Shown here piece by piece: positions 24,166 to 36,181 of a stretch of 64,000 bases of DNA. How positions within the stretch are numbered: position 1 is the stretch's first letter; each line of letters starts with the position of its first letter. A program made the position numbers and the translations under genes. The stretch is from Atriophallophorus winterbourni (Eukaryota > Platyhelminthes > Trematoda > Plagiorchiida > Microphallidae), in contig JACCGJ010013582.1 of assembly GCA_013407085.1 (NCBI GenBank), forward strand, positions 1-64,000, written 5' to 3'. Under the pieces are notes generated by a model. The model had not been told where the DNA came from. It was given only the letters and a program-made list of their open reading frames with translations, and made no database searches.

Positions 24166-24597
24166 ATAACAAATGTAACCGACAATTCGGTCCATGGAAA
24201 ATCGAGTTCAACGTCAAAGATTTCAGTCACGTTATAAACACCAATGTGTCTATCCAACAGTTGAGGTACGCGTCCAAACCCACCAATACATTGACAAGAC
24301 AATACGTGAAATGAGTACGGTACTATTAAAGCAAAATAATTATACAATAAAAATAGTAAAACCTCAATTATTCCGCCTCATACTGAATCCAAAAACAAGA
24401 ATATTCAACAGCAACAATGATCACGAACGATTACAACTTAAAATAGCGCGCAAACGGCCAAATAAAGATACACAAAATTGAGCTCAAGAACGAATAACTT
24501 CAAGTTGTTCGGTAAAACAAAAATGATGAAAATATACAAAAATACCAGCAGATTTACACAGTTAGTTGTCAATAAAATAAATTCAATGTACATCTTA
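24166..24597. other. Extra ~430-bp block in copy 1 of tandem duplication
   Basis: Flanking homology to copy 2 stops at GAAGCTTAATAACAAATGTAA and resumes at ACACCAAATATAAACAATATTT, while copy 2 is continuous at 27305-27320. The repeated ACAAAT/CCAAATATAA at the two edges may be a target-site trace. It contains a 95-codon basic open stretch (24194-24481, +) of unknown meaning, with no recognised domain and no second copy seen. Confidence 0.45.
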
Positions 24598-25403
24598 CAC
24601 CAAATATAAACAATATTTCGATCACCATCTCCAATGCATTGGCCTAGCAACCACATTGAAAAATTAATGTCGCTCATTTATTTTCGATTGAAGAGTTTAA
24701 GTGTTAAGTGTTTTGGCTCAAGAGCAAGTAATTGCCGATTCTTTTCCTGCCATGAAAACGTTTATATGCAGTTTCTTATGAAATATATTCTCGCGACCAA
24801 ATTTGAAATGATGTGTTCAATCTTGGTCATTGTGATCAAATAAGCTTAGAAAAGCCCATTGAAGGTACATGGTATTGTAAATAAGATTACCGAGAAATAA
24901 ACGGGTAAAACATTTGAGCCAAGCTTCGAGGACCTGTATTGTTATAGTGATTGCGAAGCCTTATATTCTGTGGATTTATTAATAGTAAAAAGGCCAATAA
25001 ATAATAAATTAGGCGAAACCAAATAACAATGTTGAAAATCCTGGAAAATAATAATGATCTACAAATGCTCCTGTCCGAAACTGCATCAACTTGTAACTTG
25101 AATAATTTCAAACGGTTTGACTCCGGCGACTCTTACTTGTGTTGTGCTCATTGAGTTGAAATTGAGTATATGCACTTAATAAAATTTGTGACATAGAGTG
25201 TATAATTTTTAATCCAGCAAGCGCTGATCATCCCATCTCTTTCTCGCTAAGACAGCGCTCATTTATGTGGGAATTATTCGTAAGCGAAATTTATTTTCGC
25301 AGTCGAGAATCCCTGAGGATTATATTTAGGCGCGTTTAATTGGACTAAAATCCAGTAAACAAAAAGTGAAAATTCAAGAAACTAGGTAATAAAGGCAAAA
25401 TTA

Positions 25404-25760
25404 TTGCCTGACTTAGAGGTAACCGCCGAAGAGCCGGTAGAAAATACATCCTATTCTAACAAGACAAAATTTGCCCACATATTGACGCAGATGGTGACTA
25501 ATACGAGAAATCGTTTGTTGGGATCGGGAACTCATTTACTTGACGGAAATGAGGAAGGACTTAGAAGATCCACTATCGAATTGACTGTTTCAAATTATAG
25601 AACATAATCCGCGGGTGTCAACCTAAGTGTTATATGTACAAACGTGACTGATTGGCAGATACGCTGTTCGAATCTAAGCAACAAAATGACACAGCTGTGT
25701 TTTATGAACTGTTTAGTCAGGACAGCCATGCCTTGGTTAATCCATCAATAATAGTTTGAT
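25404..25760 (+). pseudogene. Coding-like block in tandem unit, copy 1 (LPDLEVTAEEPV...)
   Basis: Open from TTG at 25404 to a stop at 25605, then, in another frame near 25630-25740, a stretch reading VICTNVTDWQ and KMTQLCFMN. Copy 2 (about 28090-28400) has the matching VICTKVTELQQSLYEAELNM and TQLNVINLIVR, which looks like a short amphipathic coiled coil. The first block is broken in copy 2 by in-frame stops. Protein-level agreement between the copies over the second block suggests the ancestral unit encoded a coiled-coil-containing protein. Family not recognised; LINE ORF1 proteins often contain such coils, but that is inference. Confidence 0.35.
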
Positions 25761-25945
25761 TGAACTACTTCCTCAATGCTCCTTACGATTATGACACTCG
25801 CCATCTAGGAATAACGCTGTATTCTCCGGAGTAAGTGGAAAACCTTCTCCTAATTGCTAACATTCTCATAGGTTTCCCATAAACTACATGTCACATCATG
25901 CAGACACACCATGGTGCGACAGAAAGTAGTCGCAGAAATCTATCG

Positions 25946-28640
25946 AGCACATTAACTCGACATGTTTCAGCATTTTTGTGTGTGCACATCCCATGAATAC
26001 GTCGGCAGCATTTTCAAATGATAAATTATAGATAAACTTTGAATGCTCAGACAGGTATAGTAAAGAGAAGATCAAAGATAGGATCACTCCTTGAAGTAGA
26101 GCCTCCTCATTGAAGATCAAGGTAGAGCGTTAACGGTTGATAACCTTTATTCAAGTCACACGCTCTAACACAGAATATCTGAATACACCACTAAGCTCGC
26201 CACCGGAAATGTTGTAGGGTTAACCTGCATATATTTACGTTTAGCCGATTTTTTTGTTCATTTATAATAAATGAAAATATTAACTGATTTTCCTGTAGTA
26301 AATTTTGACTCATGTAGTTTACTAAATTTCAGTACAATGGAAACACTCAATAAGTATATTTCAACTCATGTTTCATATATTGTTAGGAGAGATTATGTTA
26401 ATGGAATTTAGAAATCAGTATTAATTATCTCTCGTTTTTTTTCAAAGCGAGAAAAACAATAGGGCACGTTCGCTTGAACGTATTGCTCTGTTTAGCCAGG
26501 TTAATATTAGCGTCACAAAATTATATCAACAAGCAAGAAGAGACCGAATACTTAATCACATTCTCTATCTTAACTTGGAATTTAGAAGTCGCAAACGCGA
26601 TAACTCTTGTAGAGTGAACATCATCAATGTGGAAAAACTTGATGATTTTCTGCTGCATAGAAAAACCTGTTAGCAATTATTCTTCAACCAATTTCAAAAC
26701 TGACGTTGGAAAAAAAGAAACACCGAATTTTAAATGTAATAATTTCAATGAACTTCCTTCCATGCACAACAAAATTTGAAATTTTTCAATCTGAATAAAT
26801 TTGCATAAAAATCATACACGCGCGTGGCCAGACAACAGTCAGCAGCCTCGATCGTATGCTAGTAAGTTGGATGTTTGATTCTAACATTGACATGTGTACA
26901 TGTTCTACTGATTTTCTCTATCAAGACAAATTTTAAGTCCAATTTTTCCATTTCATACATCTGTTAAAAATATACAATCAAGTCGTCAGTACTATCAACA
27001 AAATATTCTCGACATCTTGTGCGAAGTTCAACCATCCCCTATTTCATAAAAAATTGAAAAAAACCATAAAAATTGATAGATTCAAACCTACCAAAATTGT
27101 CATTGTGACATATTATTAGGCTTTACTAATAAATATTCAAAAGTCATATGTACAACATATTATTGTATATCATTGAGAAAATATTTTGAAATAAATTTAC
27201 AATTTTCTTTTATGAGGGAATTTTGAAATAATTTATTAGAATAATATTTAACCAATACGAGGAAACTTTGAGGTAAACTTTAACTTTTCCTGAATGTCGA
27301 AGCATAATACCAAATATAAACAATATTTGGATCACCATCTGGAATGGTTGATCACTTAAAAAAATTCTATTGGCAAATCAGCTACACGTCGTCCAACCCA
27401 GAGTCGCTCATTTGATTTCGGTAAATAGCGAGTAATTGCTCATTCTTTTCGTGCTGGGAACATTTATTATTCAATTTATTATACAAGATAATCTTGCGAC
27501 CGATTTGAAATGATGTGATTAATTCTGAGCACTGTAATTCAATGAACATATAAATTGTTAAAAGTGATCCAGCCTCTTGCAACTGAGCTGATCGTGCATC
27601 AAACAGGCAAAACCTATGAACCAAGAGTCGAGGACCAGTATTGCTAAATCGAATACAAAGATCAAAATTCAATGGTTATACTAATAGTATAAAGAAGAAA
27701 TTAATACACTAGGATACCACCGCATATTTGTGTAAAAACTTTTAAATGTATTACCTGAGAGGACATTATGATATACAAACGCTTGCGCCCGTAACAGCAC
27801 AAACGGATAACCCAGGCGTCATGTACGTGTATTGTGTTCATTGAATTTCAATTGAGAATATGCACTTGTTAAAAAATTTAACCTGAAATGTGCATACTTT
27901 TTGATCCAAAGAGCGCTGACCTTTTCTCTCTGTATCGCTATAACAGTGCTGATTCTTGAGGAACTCATTTGGCGGCGAAAATCATTATCGCGAAAAAAAT
28001 CCTCGAGAAGGATTTTAAGGGTGTCTAACTGGACTGGAATACAGTAGGCAAAAACTGGATAATTTGATAAACATGATTATGAAAGCTTCATTGTTGTTCG
28101 ACTCAGAGTGTCCTGCCGAATAGCCGGTAGAACATCCAACATTCTCAAGCAGTTCAACATTTTTGCAGATAAACGCGAGGAGATGTTGATTACAAAGAGG
28201 AAGTTTTCGTTGAGATCAATGACTCCTCGGATAAACGGAAACGAAAAAAGACTCGGAAAAAGATGTAATAAAATTATAGACTCTAAATATAATACGAAAT
28301 CATCAGTGTTATATGTACAAAAGTGACCGAGTTACAGCAATCGCTGTACGAAGCTGAACTAAACATGACTCAGCTGAATGTTATAAACTTGATAGTCAGA
28401 TGAGATTGCAGCAGTTATCACCTCAAGAATATTTCGATTAAACCGCCAATTGACATTTTCTTATTTTTTTATGATCCTCGCTGTTTATGAATAACGCTAC
28501 AATCTGCGGAGGACGTGAAAAATCTACTCTCAAATGCTTACCGACTCATATGTGTTCCAGAGACTACATGTCGTTTTCATGCAGACTTACCATGGCGGGA
28601 GAGAAAGTTGTCGCGAAACTTTTGACAAGAAAGTAATCCG
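25946..28640 (+). repeat. Head-to-tail duplication, copy 2
   Basis: Uninterrupted partner of 18570-25945, about 2.7 kb. It begins with GCATTTTTGTGTGTGCACATC, matching GCATTGTTGTGTGTGCATATC at 18607, directly after the end of copy 1. It ends near TTCATGCAGACTTACCATGG (28577), matching TCATGCAGACACACCATGG at the end of copy 1. It has its own extra ~370 bp at about 26065-26440. No intact ORF; the open stretch 28108-28326 (+) is frameshifted relative to copy 1. Minus-strand open stretches 25896-26120 and 27382-27672 are not supported as genes. Confidence 0.65.
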
Positions 28641-29069
28641 AGAAGTATTGTAATTATATGTTTGCTAGACGTTGCAGCCGAGTTACAATCTGGGGGAAAT
28701 TTTGTGCACGATAACGTACAGTGGATATATCTAGCGAAATAGTTGGTATTTGAAGTGCCATGCTTTTGGATGCTTTTCAGATATGAAGGGAACGCCCTAG
28801 CCCTTCAGAGCTAACTATCTTCATAAATAAAATGAGAGATACTATGTAAAGTGAATAAAATGCTCACAGTGATTACTTACATCATAAAAGTCAAGTTGAG
28901 CTTTTCTGGGGTAATAGCCTGAAACAAGCAAACGAATAGTACCCTAACACCAAATACTACTAATGAGGTTCAAACTGGATGTCATGCGATACTCCGAAAA
29001 ACATTCAGCATTTAGAATCTTACCTGGCCAGTCCTTTGAAAATTTTTCATGATTTGAATACCACAACAT

Positions 29070-30620
29070 CTTAAGATTCTCATATACAACTGCGCAAAGC
29101 CTTCCGAACAATTTGTGAGTTAACCGAGTTATGTTCGCGCTACTAACTTGATATTATCGTCATTACAGAAACATGGTTTTCTTCTAATTTGATTGAAACA
29201 GAGATATCAATAAAAAATATAAATTTTATAAAAAGCGATCGAGAGTGTCGTGGTTTTGGAGCTGCTCTTTATTATCCTAATGGACTCAAGTACCATCTAA
29301 AATTTAACACGGCTTTTACGCTCAAGAAAAAAAAAATTGATGTACTTCATCGTTGTTATCTTGTAAAGTTTGCATTGTAGATATGGCCTATCGGTCCCCT
29401 TTTATCTACGGAATCGTAAATCGAAAGTTTGATTCAAGTGCTTTAGCGCTTCACACGCACACATCGACCAACGACAATTATTATGGGTGATTTTGATATA
29501 CCCACCCTCAGATTCAGTCACGTAATACGATCATTTTCACAAATGCACTCGGATAAGAGGTTCTGGCCTCCACTCTGTCTTGTTTTTGGTGGAAACATCA
29601 GGAGGATACTCTATCGATTTGATCAGATTCCATGATTCTGCTCAGGCTTACTGACCATTCAGTGCTTTACTTCGACGAACATTAAAAGCTCTGACTTGCA
29701 ATAGAGCGAGCTTGTAGGTTTTCTGAAACTTAGGATAGGCAAGAACTTGCAGGTCGTTTGGAAAATGAGCGTACATAAAATTCGTTTTGTTAGAGGCAGT
29801 TGAACTTACAAGTAAATAGCACTATAGCGAGCAGCGTCAGTGCAGCATGGAGCAAACATACTTTGACGACTTTGGAACATTTCTGTATGTTAGACATCAA
29901 ATTGTCTGCGCATATTCGACAAGATAAGAGCGGGTGCCATATGATGCACCTGTCGAAAATGCAATGCAACCAAAGGTATTCATAACAAATATCATCAACT
30001 CGAAAGCAAAAGTGAAACCATCTATTTTTACATTTCAGTATGGTGAACAGCGTAGTGTAGCAGCGTTGGAAACCACAAACGCTCTGGCAAATTACCAATC
30101 CGAAGTGATTGTGACTAATATTTCATTGAAACGTTGTTATTATTTAGTCGAAACAAGAATATAAACATTGTGCGATATTTCGATAAATCTAGTGATTGTG
30201 GCATGTCAGTTCATCAAAATAAATGTAAGAAAATCTCCATTAGCTCAGGTTCTGTACCCGTCTGCTTGGTATACCCATCTTCATCCTGGTTACAATTTCG
30301 TTGCTCAAGGTAGTGGTACCAAACGACTCGACGTTCGGCGTTATAACACATATCTCAGAAGGCGGCTGTCGAACTGACACAGCAAATTTTCGTCCCGGAG
30401 AATTTAACCTGTTATTGCTATGGTCATGAAAATTATAGCCTAGAAAAATGAATGAACACTTCGAATCTCAAAATTTGTTTTCGCCCGCGCAGCACGGATT
30501 TCGATTTCACCTATCTTGTCTACCAAATATTCGCAAAGCGTTAGAGGACTTGACGCTCTTTTATCCACGTCTGTTACCTAGATATTTAGAAAGCTGACTC
30601 TGAGCTTACAGAGTCGATCA
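29070..30620 (+). mobile_element. CR1/Jockey-type LINE: endonuclease and RT fragments (degenerate)
   Basis: Plus-strand remnant of LINE ORF2. The apurinic-type endonuclease domain starts about 29070-29183, with DIIVITETWFSSNL carrying the conserved catalytic TETW Glu. It continues through SDRECRGFGAALYY (29237-29278), breaks by frameshift, and reaches IIMGDFDIPT (about 29481-29510), where the catalytic GDFN reads GDFD. About 800 bp later the RT finger region appears: NFRPVNLTCYC equivalents (about 30385-30420) and FSPAQHGFR (about 30478-30505, here NLFSPAQHGFRFH). RT palm motifs are not seen, so the element is deleted or truncated after the QHGF block. Non-functional. The open stretches at 29189-29380, 29800-30164 and 30168-30377 are pieces of this or chance. 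Confidence 0.7.
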
Positions 30621-31389
30621 TCATTAGATTCTTTCGCAAGTATTTCCTTATATTAATGCTAAGTACCATTTGATCTATATTTGTAATAGTAGGTTCAGTA
30701 ATACTGGAACATTCCAGCGTGTCTTCAGGCTTACCCAGGAGTTTCCGCATCTGAAAATTGCAAAGAATCCCGTACTAAACGTTGAGCTAGAAATAGACCA
30801 GCATCGCATTATGAAACTTCGAAATTTCTTAACATATTTTAGTTGGTGATATTCAAGGAGCATCCGTTCGAGTTTTGAAATTAGCATGCAAGTCTGTGAA
30901 TTGATGAATGTTGAAACACAAAATTTCCATGTTTTCCGTTTTGCTTCAAAAAATAATCAATCAGTCGAAATTGGGCGATAATGGAGATTCATATCACAAA
31001 TATACCGATTTCCATAATAAAATTAAAGTTTCAGTAGTTGAAGTTTCAATTTTTCCGCGACTTTTTCAGATATAACAGGAAAATACAGTTCAAGTAGGAA
31101 ACGTGAATTTGCACATTATTCACACAAGTACAACAGTTAAGCCTGAGCTAAATCAGCATTCATCCATTTTGCGATACTATTTCTTATCATTTAGATAACA
31201 AAACCCTTATCGGGTTACGTATGAGACTCTAAAATTAAAACGTGTGGATGCTTATTGGAAGAAACAAAGAAAGAAAAATGACTTTATTCGAGTTCACGAA
31301 TTTTCAGCGATACAATTGATCTGGCCACACGTGGTGAAATGTACATTTGAACAAAATACATATCAAATAAAGATGATCCCACTTCAGTT
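30621..31389. other. Intervening sequence between two LINE remnants
   Basis: About 770 bp, AT-rich. A 70-codon minus-strand open stretch (30675-30887) has no recognised motif. Nothing else identified. Confidence 0.4.
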
Positions 31390-32480
31390 ATTATGCTGTC
31401 AGTTTCTTCCTCAAATAGAGAATACCTTTTATATGATCAACCAAATATCGAGCCAGGTAAGAAATAAAATAATTTTTGGATTTCTCAGTTCTGGCATACG
31501 GGACAATATGTTGACTACGCGTGGCTGGGAACGATCTACAAGCCATAAGGAGCTCAATCAGTGGGTGTCTATCATCAGACGGTATGACTCTGATCAATCT
31601 GTCACATTCACAAAAGTGTTGTTCGACAATCATATCACGAATTATTTCGGTAGAGGAAGAGATTAATTTTGAAATTAATTTGATTTGTCTTCTGATCATC
31701 AAAGACTCTTCTTCAAAAAGACCGAAAAAATTATACAGAATGGGTAGATTAAAATGGGATCAATGCAAGAAAAAACAAAACATCTAACTACATCAAGAGA
31801 AACAGCTAATGAACGCAGACGTAAGGCGTAAAATGTTAACCTTCTAACCTTCAAGTACTGTGCAGTCACATGATCGGTCCGTTTGAGACTCTGTGATAAA
31901 ATGACGTTAAGATACTAAAAACAAGCTCTTCTGCTGAAGTTTGAGCCATTGAGGAAAATCCTGGGAATTCCTTGAAGCAAAGTCTCACGTTGCTGACCAG
32001 CTAACTTTGAAAATATTACATCTTTGCATTTCTGAGGGTGTAACGATAAGCCGATCGAGGATGACCACTGGACAATGTCATTGATAATAAATTCAGATGC
32101 GGGAGAGTCAGCACGTCTATGGTGGTCAAAAAGAACAACAATGTCATCAGCATATTTTACAATTAGAGTGGAATGAAATCAAGGAAGATCAGAAATGTAG
32201 ATTGAAAATAAGAAGGGAAAAATTATTGCGCCCTGTAAAACACTGCGAGAAATCGTTACAGAATTGGACACTTTACCATTCACGGCATTTTACTGCACGC
32301 AGTCGGTAAAATATGACGCTATCCAGTGAACTAGGTTCAGGGGTACACCACAATCATGAAATTTTTCGAGCAAACAACTTCTGAAAAAACTGTTGAAATC
32401 GTACATCGTGTTCTAACCATAGAAAATGATATTGCCTACTCAGTTTTGAAAGATTGTAGTGTTGACTCATAAAAAAACCT
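31390..32480 (-). mobile_element. LINE reverse transcriptase fragment with intact YADD
   Basis: Minus-strand non-LTR retrotransposon RT. Reading down the minus strand: FFRSCLLEKFHDCGVPLNLV and HWIASYFT (about 32385-32300, palm approach), VLQGAIIFPFLFSIYISDLP (about 32245-32180, motif B, PQG reduced to LQG), then KYADDIVVLFDHH with catalytic YADD codons at 32143-32154, followed by SIGLSLHPQKCKDVIFS (thumb approach). The later part at 31702-31391 is open in a different frame. Stops and frameshifts occur throughout. It differs in motif style from the RTE at 33.6-37.7 kb and resembles the CR1/Jockey group. Plus-strand open stretches 31244-31666, 31521-31787 and 32097-32309 are antisense shadows. 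Confidence 0.8.
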
Positions 32481-33628
32481 CAATTTATTTTTGCAGAATT
32501 GATATCCTTATATAACTTGAAATATCTTATGCAAACAACGAATTTCGACAAAATCGTAACCGCACAGCATTTTCTCAATATGTCTCAAACTGGCTCTTGT
32601 CACATAGCTGGTTAAGTCAAGATAAAGTCGATCATTTTCTTCGAACTGAGGACTCAATCTTTTATACTTATGAGCATGTTTTTCTTACTAACGCAAGTCT
32701 AGTCGTATTACTTTATGATTTAGGACAGATTCTGAATAGTTGAAAACCTCTGATTCACATTCCCCCATTAATGTCGATTATGGAGCATGTATAATGAATA
32801 ATGTTTGTTCCACGTGGTGACTAATACCATCGGTATAATTAGGATCAACACAAGTTTCACATGGGGGAGGCTCTGTTCCATGTGTCAAAAAAGAAATCAG
32901 ATCATTCAAAAGGATGAGAACGATCCCGAACTAACATCAAAATTGCTTTGGATATAATGTACAAAGTGCATTGGGGATGAGCGCTTATACCGATATAGCA
33001 AATGATATGCGGAACTATACCGTCCGTCAAAATTCAGCAGCCTGAACATAAACGTTTGACGACGACAATCGGGAACACGGAAAATGTCAGGTTTCGGATT
33101 GATTTAATTTAAACTGTTTGATGGACAAGTTTGGCCTTGAAACGAAACTAGTTTACCAGTCTTCCACAGTTCTAATCTCATGCGGATGCTAATCGTACTG
33201 CCCTAAGATGATGCGTTGTGTAGTTTATGTGATGAAGGGGCATGTAAATGAGCTTTTTGTTCGGAATTGTATTAGATAAAAGATCGACAGCATCGAAACT
33301 ATAAGAATTATTCTCACATTATGTACTCTGTAATCAAGCGTTTTTACAAAATTCGGACTTACTGACTTTGTTCGTTCCATTTTCATAGTGAACATATTCT
33401 GTAGGAATAATTATACATTATAACGAATGCAGAATATATAATCAAGCTTTTGCATAAAAATCAGTTAAATTACTCGGGTATACAAAGTAAAAAAATGCTT
33501 GAACTTTTCATTAGAATTTATACAATCGGATGATATGAACAATCCTTATTTTCATAATTTTCCATCACAATCCACGGGTTATTCTGACATGCAAATATAT
33601 GAGTCCAAAATGCAGATTGGCTATAGAA
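32481..33628. other. Intergenic or intronic DNA, nothing recognised
   Basis: About 1.15 kb with no supported gene. The 33499-33723 plus-strand open stretch runs into the RTE tail and is not coding. Confidence 0.5.
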
Positions 33629-33636
33629 ATTGGATG
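33629..33636. repeat. Target-site duplication of RTE, low-coordinate copy
   Basis: ATTGGATG, identical to 37689-37696, abutting the (TTG)n end of the element. Confidence 0.75.
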
Positions 33637-33698
33637 TTGTTGTTGTTGGCCTCCGTCGGTCGATGTCGACCATCGATGTACATCACATCGCATGAATT

Positions 33699-33881
33699 TC
33701 ATGTTTTGCAACTTTTAGAATGACTAAACTGTCCGATTCGGAAGGAACAAACTCTCCCACAGCGCTTGCAACGATAGTCAGAACTCTGTTGTATTGCATC
33801 AGTTGCAGGCCGACGGCGTGATCTGCGTTCAGCAGCCAGTAGCTGTATTCGCTTCTCCCCGGCTTGTAGTCCACGCTTCAC
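33699..33881 (-). pseudogene. RTE ORF C-terminal zinc-finger segment
   Basis: Encodes the last about 60 residues of the RTE polyprotein. YRCKRCGRVC is followed by FRIGQFSHSKSC, a C-x2-C...H-x4-C pattern that would bind zinc and probably nucleic acid. It is in the same frame as the upstream 34181-33897 segment, separated by in-frame TAA and TGA codons about 15-24 nt apart. The equivalent in the fragment at 1-953 has lost some of the cysteines. Confidence 0.8.
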
Positions 33882-33896
33882 ACAATGCCTTCAAAG

Positions 33897-34181
33897 TTAG
33901 CGGTCAAGAGCAAGTTCTTCCCAGCTTGCGGGTTCAATGTCAAGAGCTTTCATATCTCTTTTGCAAACATCTTTGTACCGCAAGTGCGGTCTTCCCAACG
34001 GTCGACTTTCTAATTGCAACTCACCGTAGAGTAGATCTTTCGGAATACGATCATTTTCCATTCTATAGATATGACCAAGCCACCGCAGGCGGCGCTGACG
34101 TAATAGGGTAAACATGCTCTGTAGACCAGCTTTTGAAAGCAATTCAGCTTTAGTCACTCTGTCCATCCACGATATGGTCAA
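33897..34181 (-). pseudogene. RTE ORF post-RT segment
   Basis: Reads TISWMDRVTKAELL, then FTLLRQRRLRWLGHIYRMEN and GRPHLRYKDVCKRDMKALDI, the characteristic block between the RT thumb and the C-terminal zinc finger of RTE elements. Same frame as the RT segment upstream; only a TAA (where the family would have a sense codon) and the sequence to 34181 separate them. The same block is recognisable in the fragments at about 510, 5370 and 45875. Confidence 0.85.
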
Positions 34182-34244
34182 GATACGACGGATGCTTCGT
34201 AGATGGTGAGCATTCAGCTTCCGTTCGTGTCTTGCGTGGGTGGC

Positions 34245-34742
34245 TTAGGTTTCACTGCCGTATAGTAAAGCATTTAGTACGCACGCGCTGTATACCATCA
34301 TCTTTGTCTTTACAGTCAGCTTGCGGTTACCCCAAACACTGGAGTTCAATCGGGACAAGATGAAAGCTGTTCTGCCAATCCGCTTATCAATCTCCGTGTC
34401 TAGCGAGAGGTTGTCCGCAATGGTTGAACCAAGATATGTGAAATGATGTACTGGTTCGAGCTGACAGTTTTCAACAGTGATGATTGGCGGCGATACAGTC
34501 CCTTGACCAAGGACTCTGGTCTTGCTCATGCTGATTGTTAGACCAATGTCTTTGCATGCCGACGAAAAACAGTCTATTAGCCACTGTAGGTTCTCTTGAA
34601 AGTGAGCAATAAAGGCTGCATCGTCGGCAAACAACAGGTCGCGGATTATCACATCTCGAACTTCGGTTTGTGCTCTTAACCGGTTCAGGTTGAAAAGCTT
34701 GCCATTACTTCGCGTGCGTATGTAAATGCCTTCTGTTCTCAT
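34245..34742 (-). pseudogene. RTE reverse transcriptase, palm C to thumb
   Basis: The 165-codon open part of the RT. It contains IIRDLLFADDAAFIAHF with catalytic FADD at 34620-34631, then DIGLTISMSKTRVLGQG, HFTYLGSTIADNLSLDTEI and RIGRTAFILSRLNSSVWGN, the usual order after motif C in RTE-type RTs. Both aspartates are intact. The upstream RT (about 35400-34745) is recoverable only through frameshifts and stops; motif A there reads IDLTKASD followed at once by a stop. The whole RT would normally be about 450 residues in one frame with the endonuclease. Confidence 0.88.
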
Positions 34743-35419
34743 CTTAAAAGCGTGCTTTAGAAGCAGATCAAAGAAAATGCCGAACAGCGTGGAAGCAAGA
34801 ACACACCTCGGCGAATTTCAAATGCTTCTGAACTGCAACCGTTAAAATGGACTGAGCCTTCCAAGCCTGAGTGGAACGAAATAACGAGCTTCAGCAGCCG
34901 TGAGAAGCAGCCTATCAGATCGAGCATTTTGAAGAGACCCTCCCTGCTGAACTAGTCCGATGCCTTAGTTAAATCAATAAAAACAGCGTTTAATGACGTA
35001 CGCTGTCCCGACACTTTTCTCAAGTGTCTCAGGGAGAAGTTCATGTCAACGGTTAATCTTCCCTTGCGGAAGCCACATGAGATTCGGAGTAAAATTCTAT
35101 CAGCTAAAACTTGCAGCCGGATATGTAAGACTTTAGCAAATAATAATTTGCCTACAACATTCAGAAGGAGATTACTCTGTAATTGTTGCAGTCGCCTCTG
35201 TCACCCTATTCTTATATAGCGTGATGATCTTTGTGTCTCGCATCTTTTGTGTGGGACACCCCCCTCCTGCCAGCACTGACGAAGCAAATGGTGCCGAGGC
35301 TGTAATAATGATGCTCTACCGCATTTGATGAGCTCAGGTGGAATCCGTCGTCACCTGGGGCCTCCCATTTGCTAAGCGGTCGATTGCCTTATTGAGCTCA
35401 TCAAGTGAATGAGGGGTAT

Positions 35420-36136
35420 CTAGATATTCAATGGCAACCGTTCGACATTTTCAAGTGCATGCGGTAGAACCGTACTGTCCCTAGAGTAGAGGGAGGAGAA
35501 GTGCTCTACCCATCTTTCCATCTGTTGAGTTTTGTCGATAATCGGCTTACCAGATAAAGACTTAATGGGAGCCGTTTTAAGTTTGTTTGGGCCAATGGTT
35601 CTCTTGATCCCATCATACATACCGTGAAAAATGCCGGTATCCGCAGCTTTTTGAATATTGAGGCTGACTACAGTCCAATTGTCGTTTGCACAACGCCTTG
35701 CAGTCTGTTGGACCTTATTTCTAGCTGCTCTTAGAAGACGTAAGTTTTCATCTGTCGGCATACCTCTGAACCTCGAGAATGCTGAGCGTTTCTCATCCAG
35801 CACAGCATTCATCTCAGAAGCGTTTGCTCCGAACCAGTCGCTCGTTCTAGCTTTCTGCGGACCGAAAGTGGAAAGTGCGACTCGGCATATGCAGCTTTTT
35901 ATCAATTCCCAGTTTTCTGAAGCAGATTCAATTGGGGTTGTCTTGTCGATCTCGTCCGTGAAGGCTTTTGCGAATCTTGCAGTTAGATTTGGTTCGCACA
36001 TGCGAGTGACGTCCATCTTAGGCTTAGCAGACAATGTGGTGCGGTGAAATCTCGTGTGGGGGAGCTTCAGTTTTGCACAGACCAGTGAATCATCAGTGTC
36101 GCAGTCTGCGCTTTGATATGATCTAGTGAGGAGCAC
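35420..36136 (-). pseudogene. RTE endonuclease end and linker region
   Basis: A 238-codon open segment in the same frame as the endonuclease upstream; only the stop at 36182-36184 and about 15 sense codons lie between. Residues 10-19 read ADCDTDDSLV, where RTE endonucleases have the catalytic TDHxLV motif; the histidine is aspartate here. The rest (KLKLPHTRFHRTT, FTDEIDKTTP, WFGANASEMNAVLDEKRSAF, ARNKVQQTARRCANDNW) is the endonuclease-RT linker of the family, ending at MERWVEHFSSLYSRDS just before the RT finger region. The plus-strand 35658-36047 open stretch is its shadow. Confidence 0.87.
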
Positions 36137-36181
36137 TCTTCCTATATTAGTACGCTTAACAAGAATAAGATCAAGCTGATG

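Larger units (their letters stand above)
18570..25945 (+). repeat. Head-to-tail duplication, copy 1 (interrupted)
   Basis: Collinear with copy 2 at 25946-28640. Anchors are 18600-18690 with 25965-26060, 18700-18870 with 26447-26600 (for example AGCAAGCAAGAAGGGACAGA against ACAAGCAAGAAGAGACCGAA), 21455-22000 with 26615-27150 (the strongest), 24019-24165 with 27150-27310, 24597-24745 with 27312-27450, and 25110-25945 with 27810-28630. Copy 1 carries three extra blocks: about 18.87-21.45 kb, a Penelope-like element at about 22.0-24.0 kb, and about 430 bp at 24166-24597. Some blocks look formerly coding: open in copy 1 at 18616-18840, 21652-22008 and 25404-25607, and mostly broken in copy 2. Confidence 0.65.

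Noticed and set aside
31244..31666. 140-codon plus-strand open stretch
   Set aside because: Antisense to the LINE RT remnant at 31390-32480, with which it overlaps; no independent motif.
35658..36047. 130-codon plus-strand open stretch
   Set aside because: Exactly antisense to the RTE linker ORF; a shadow.
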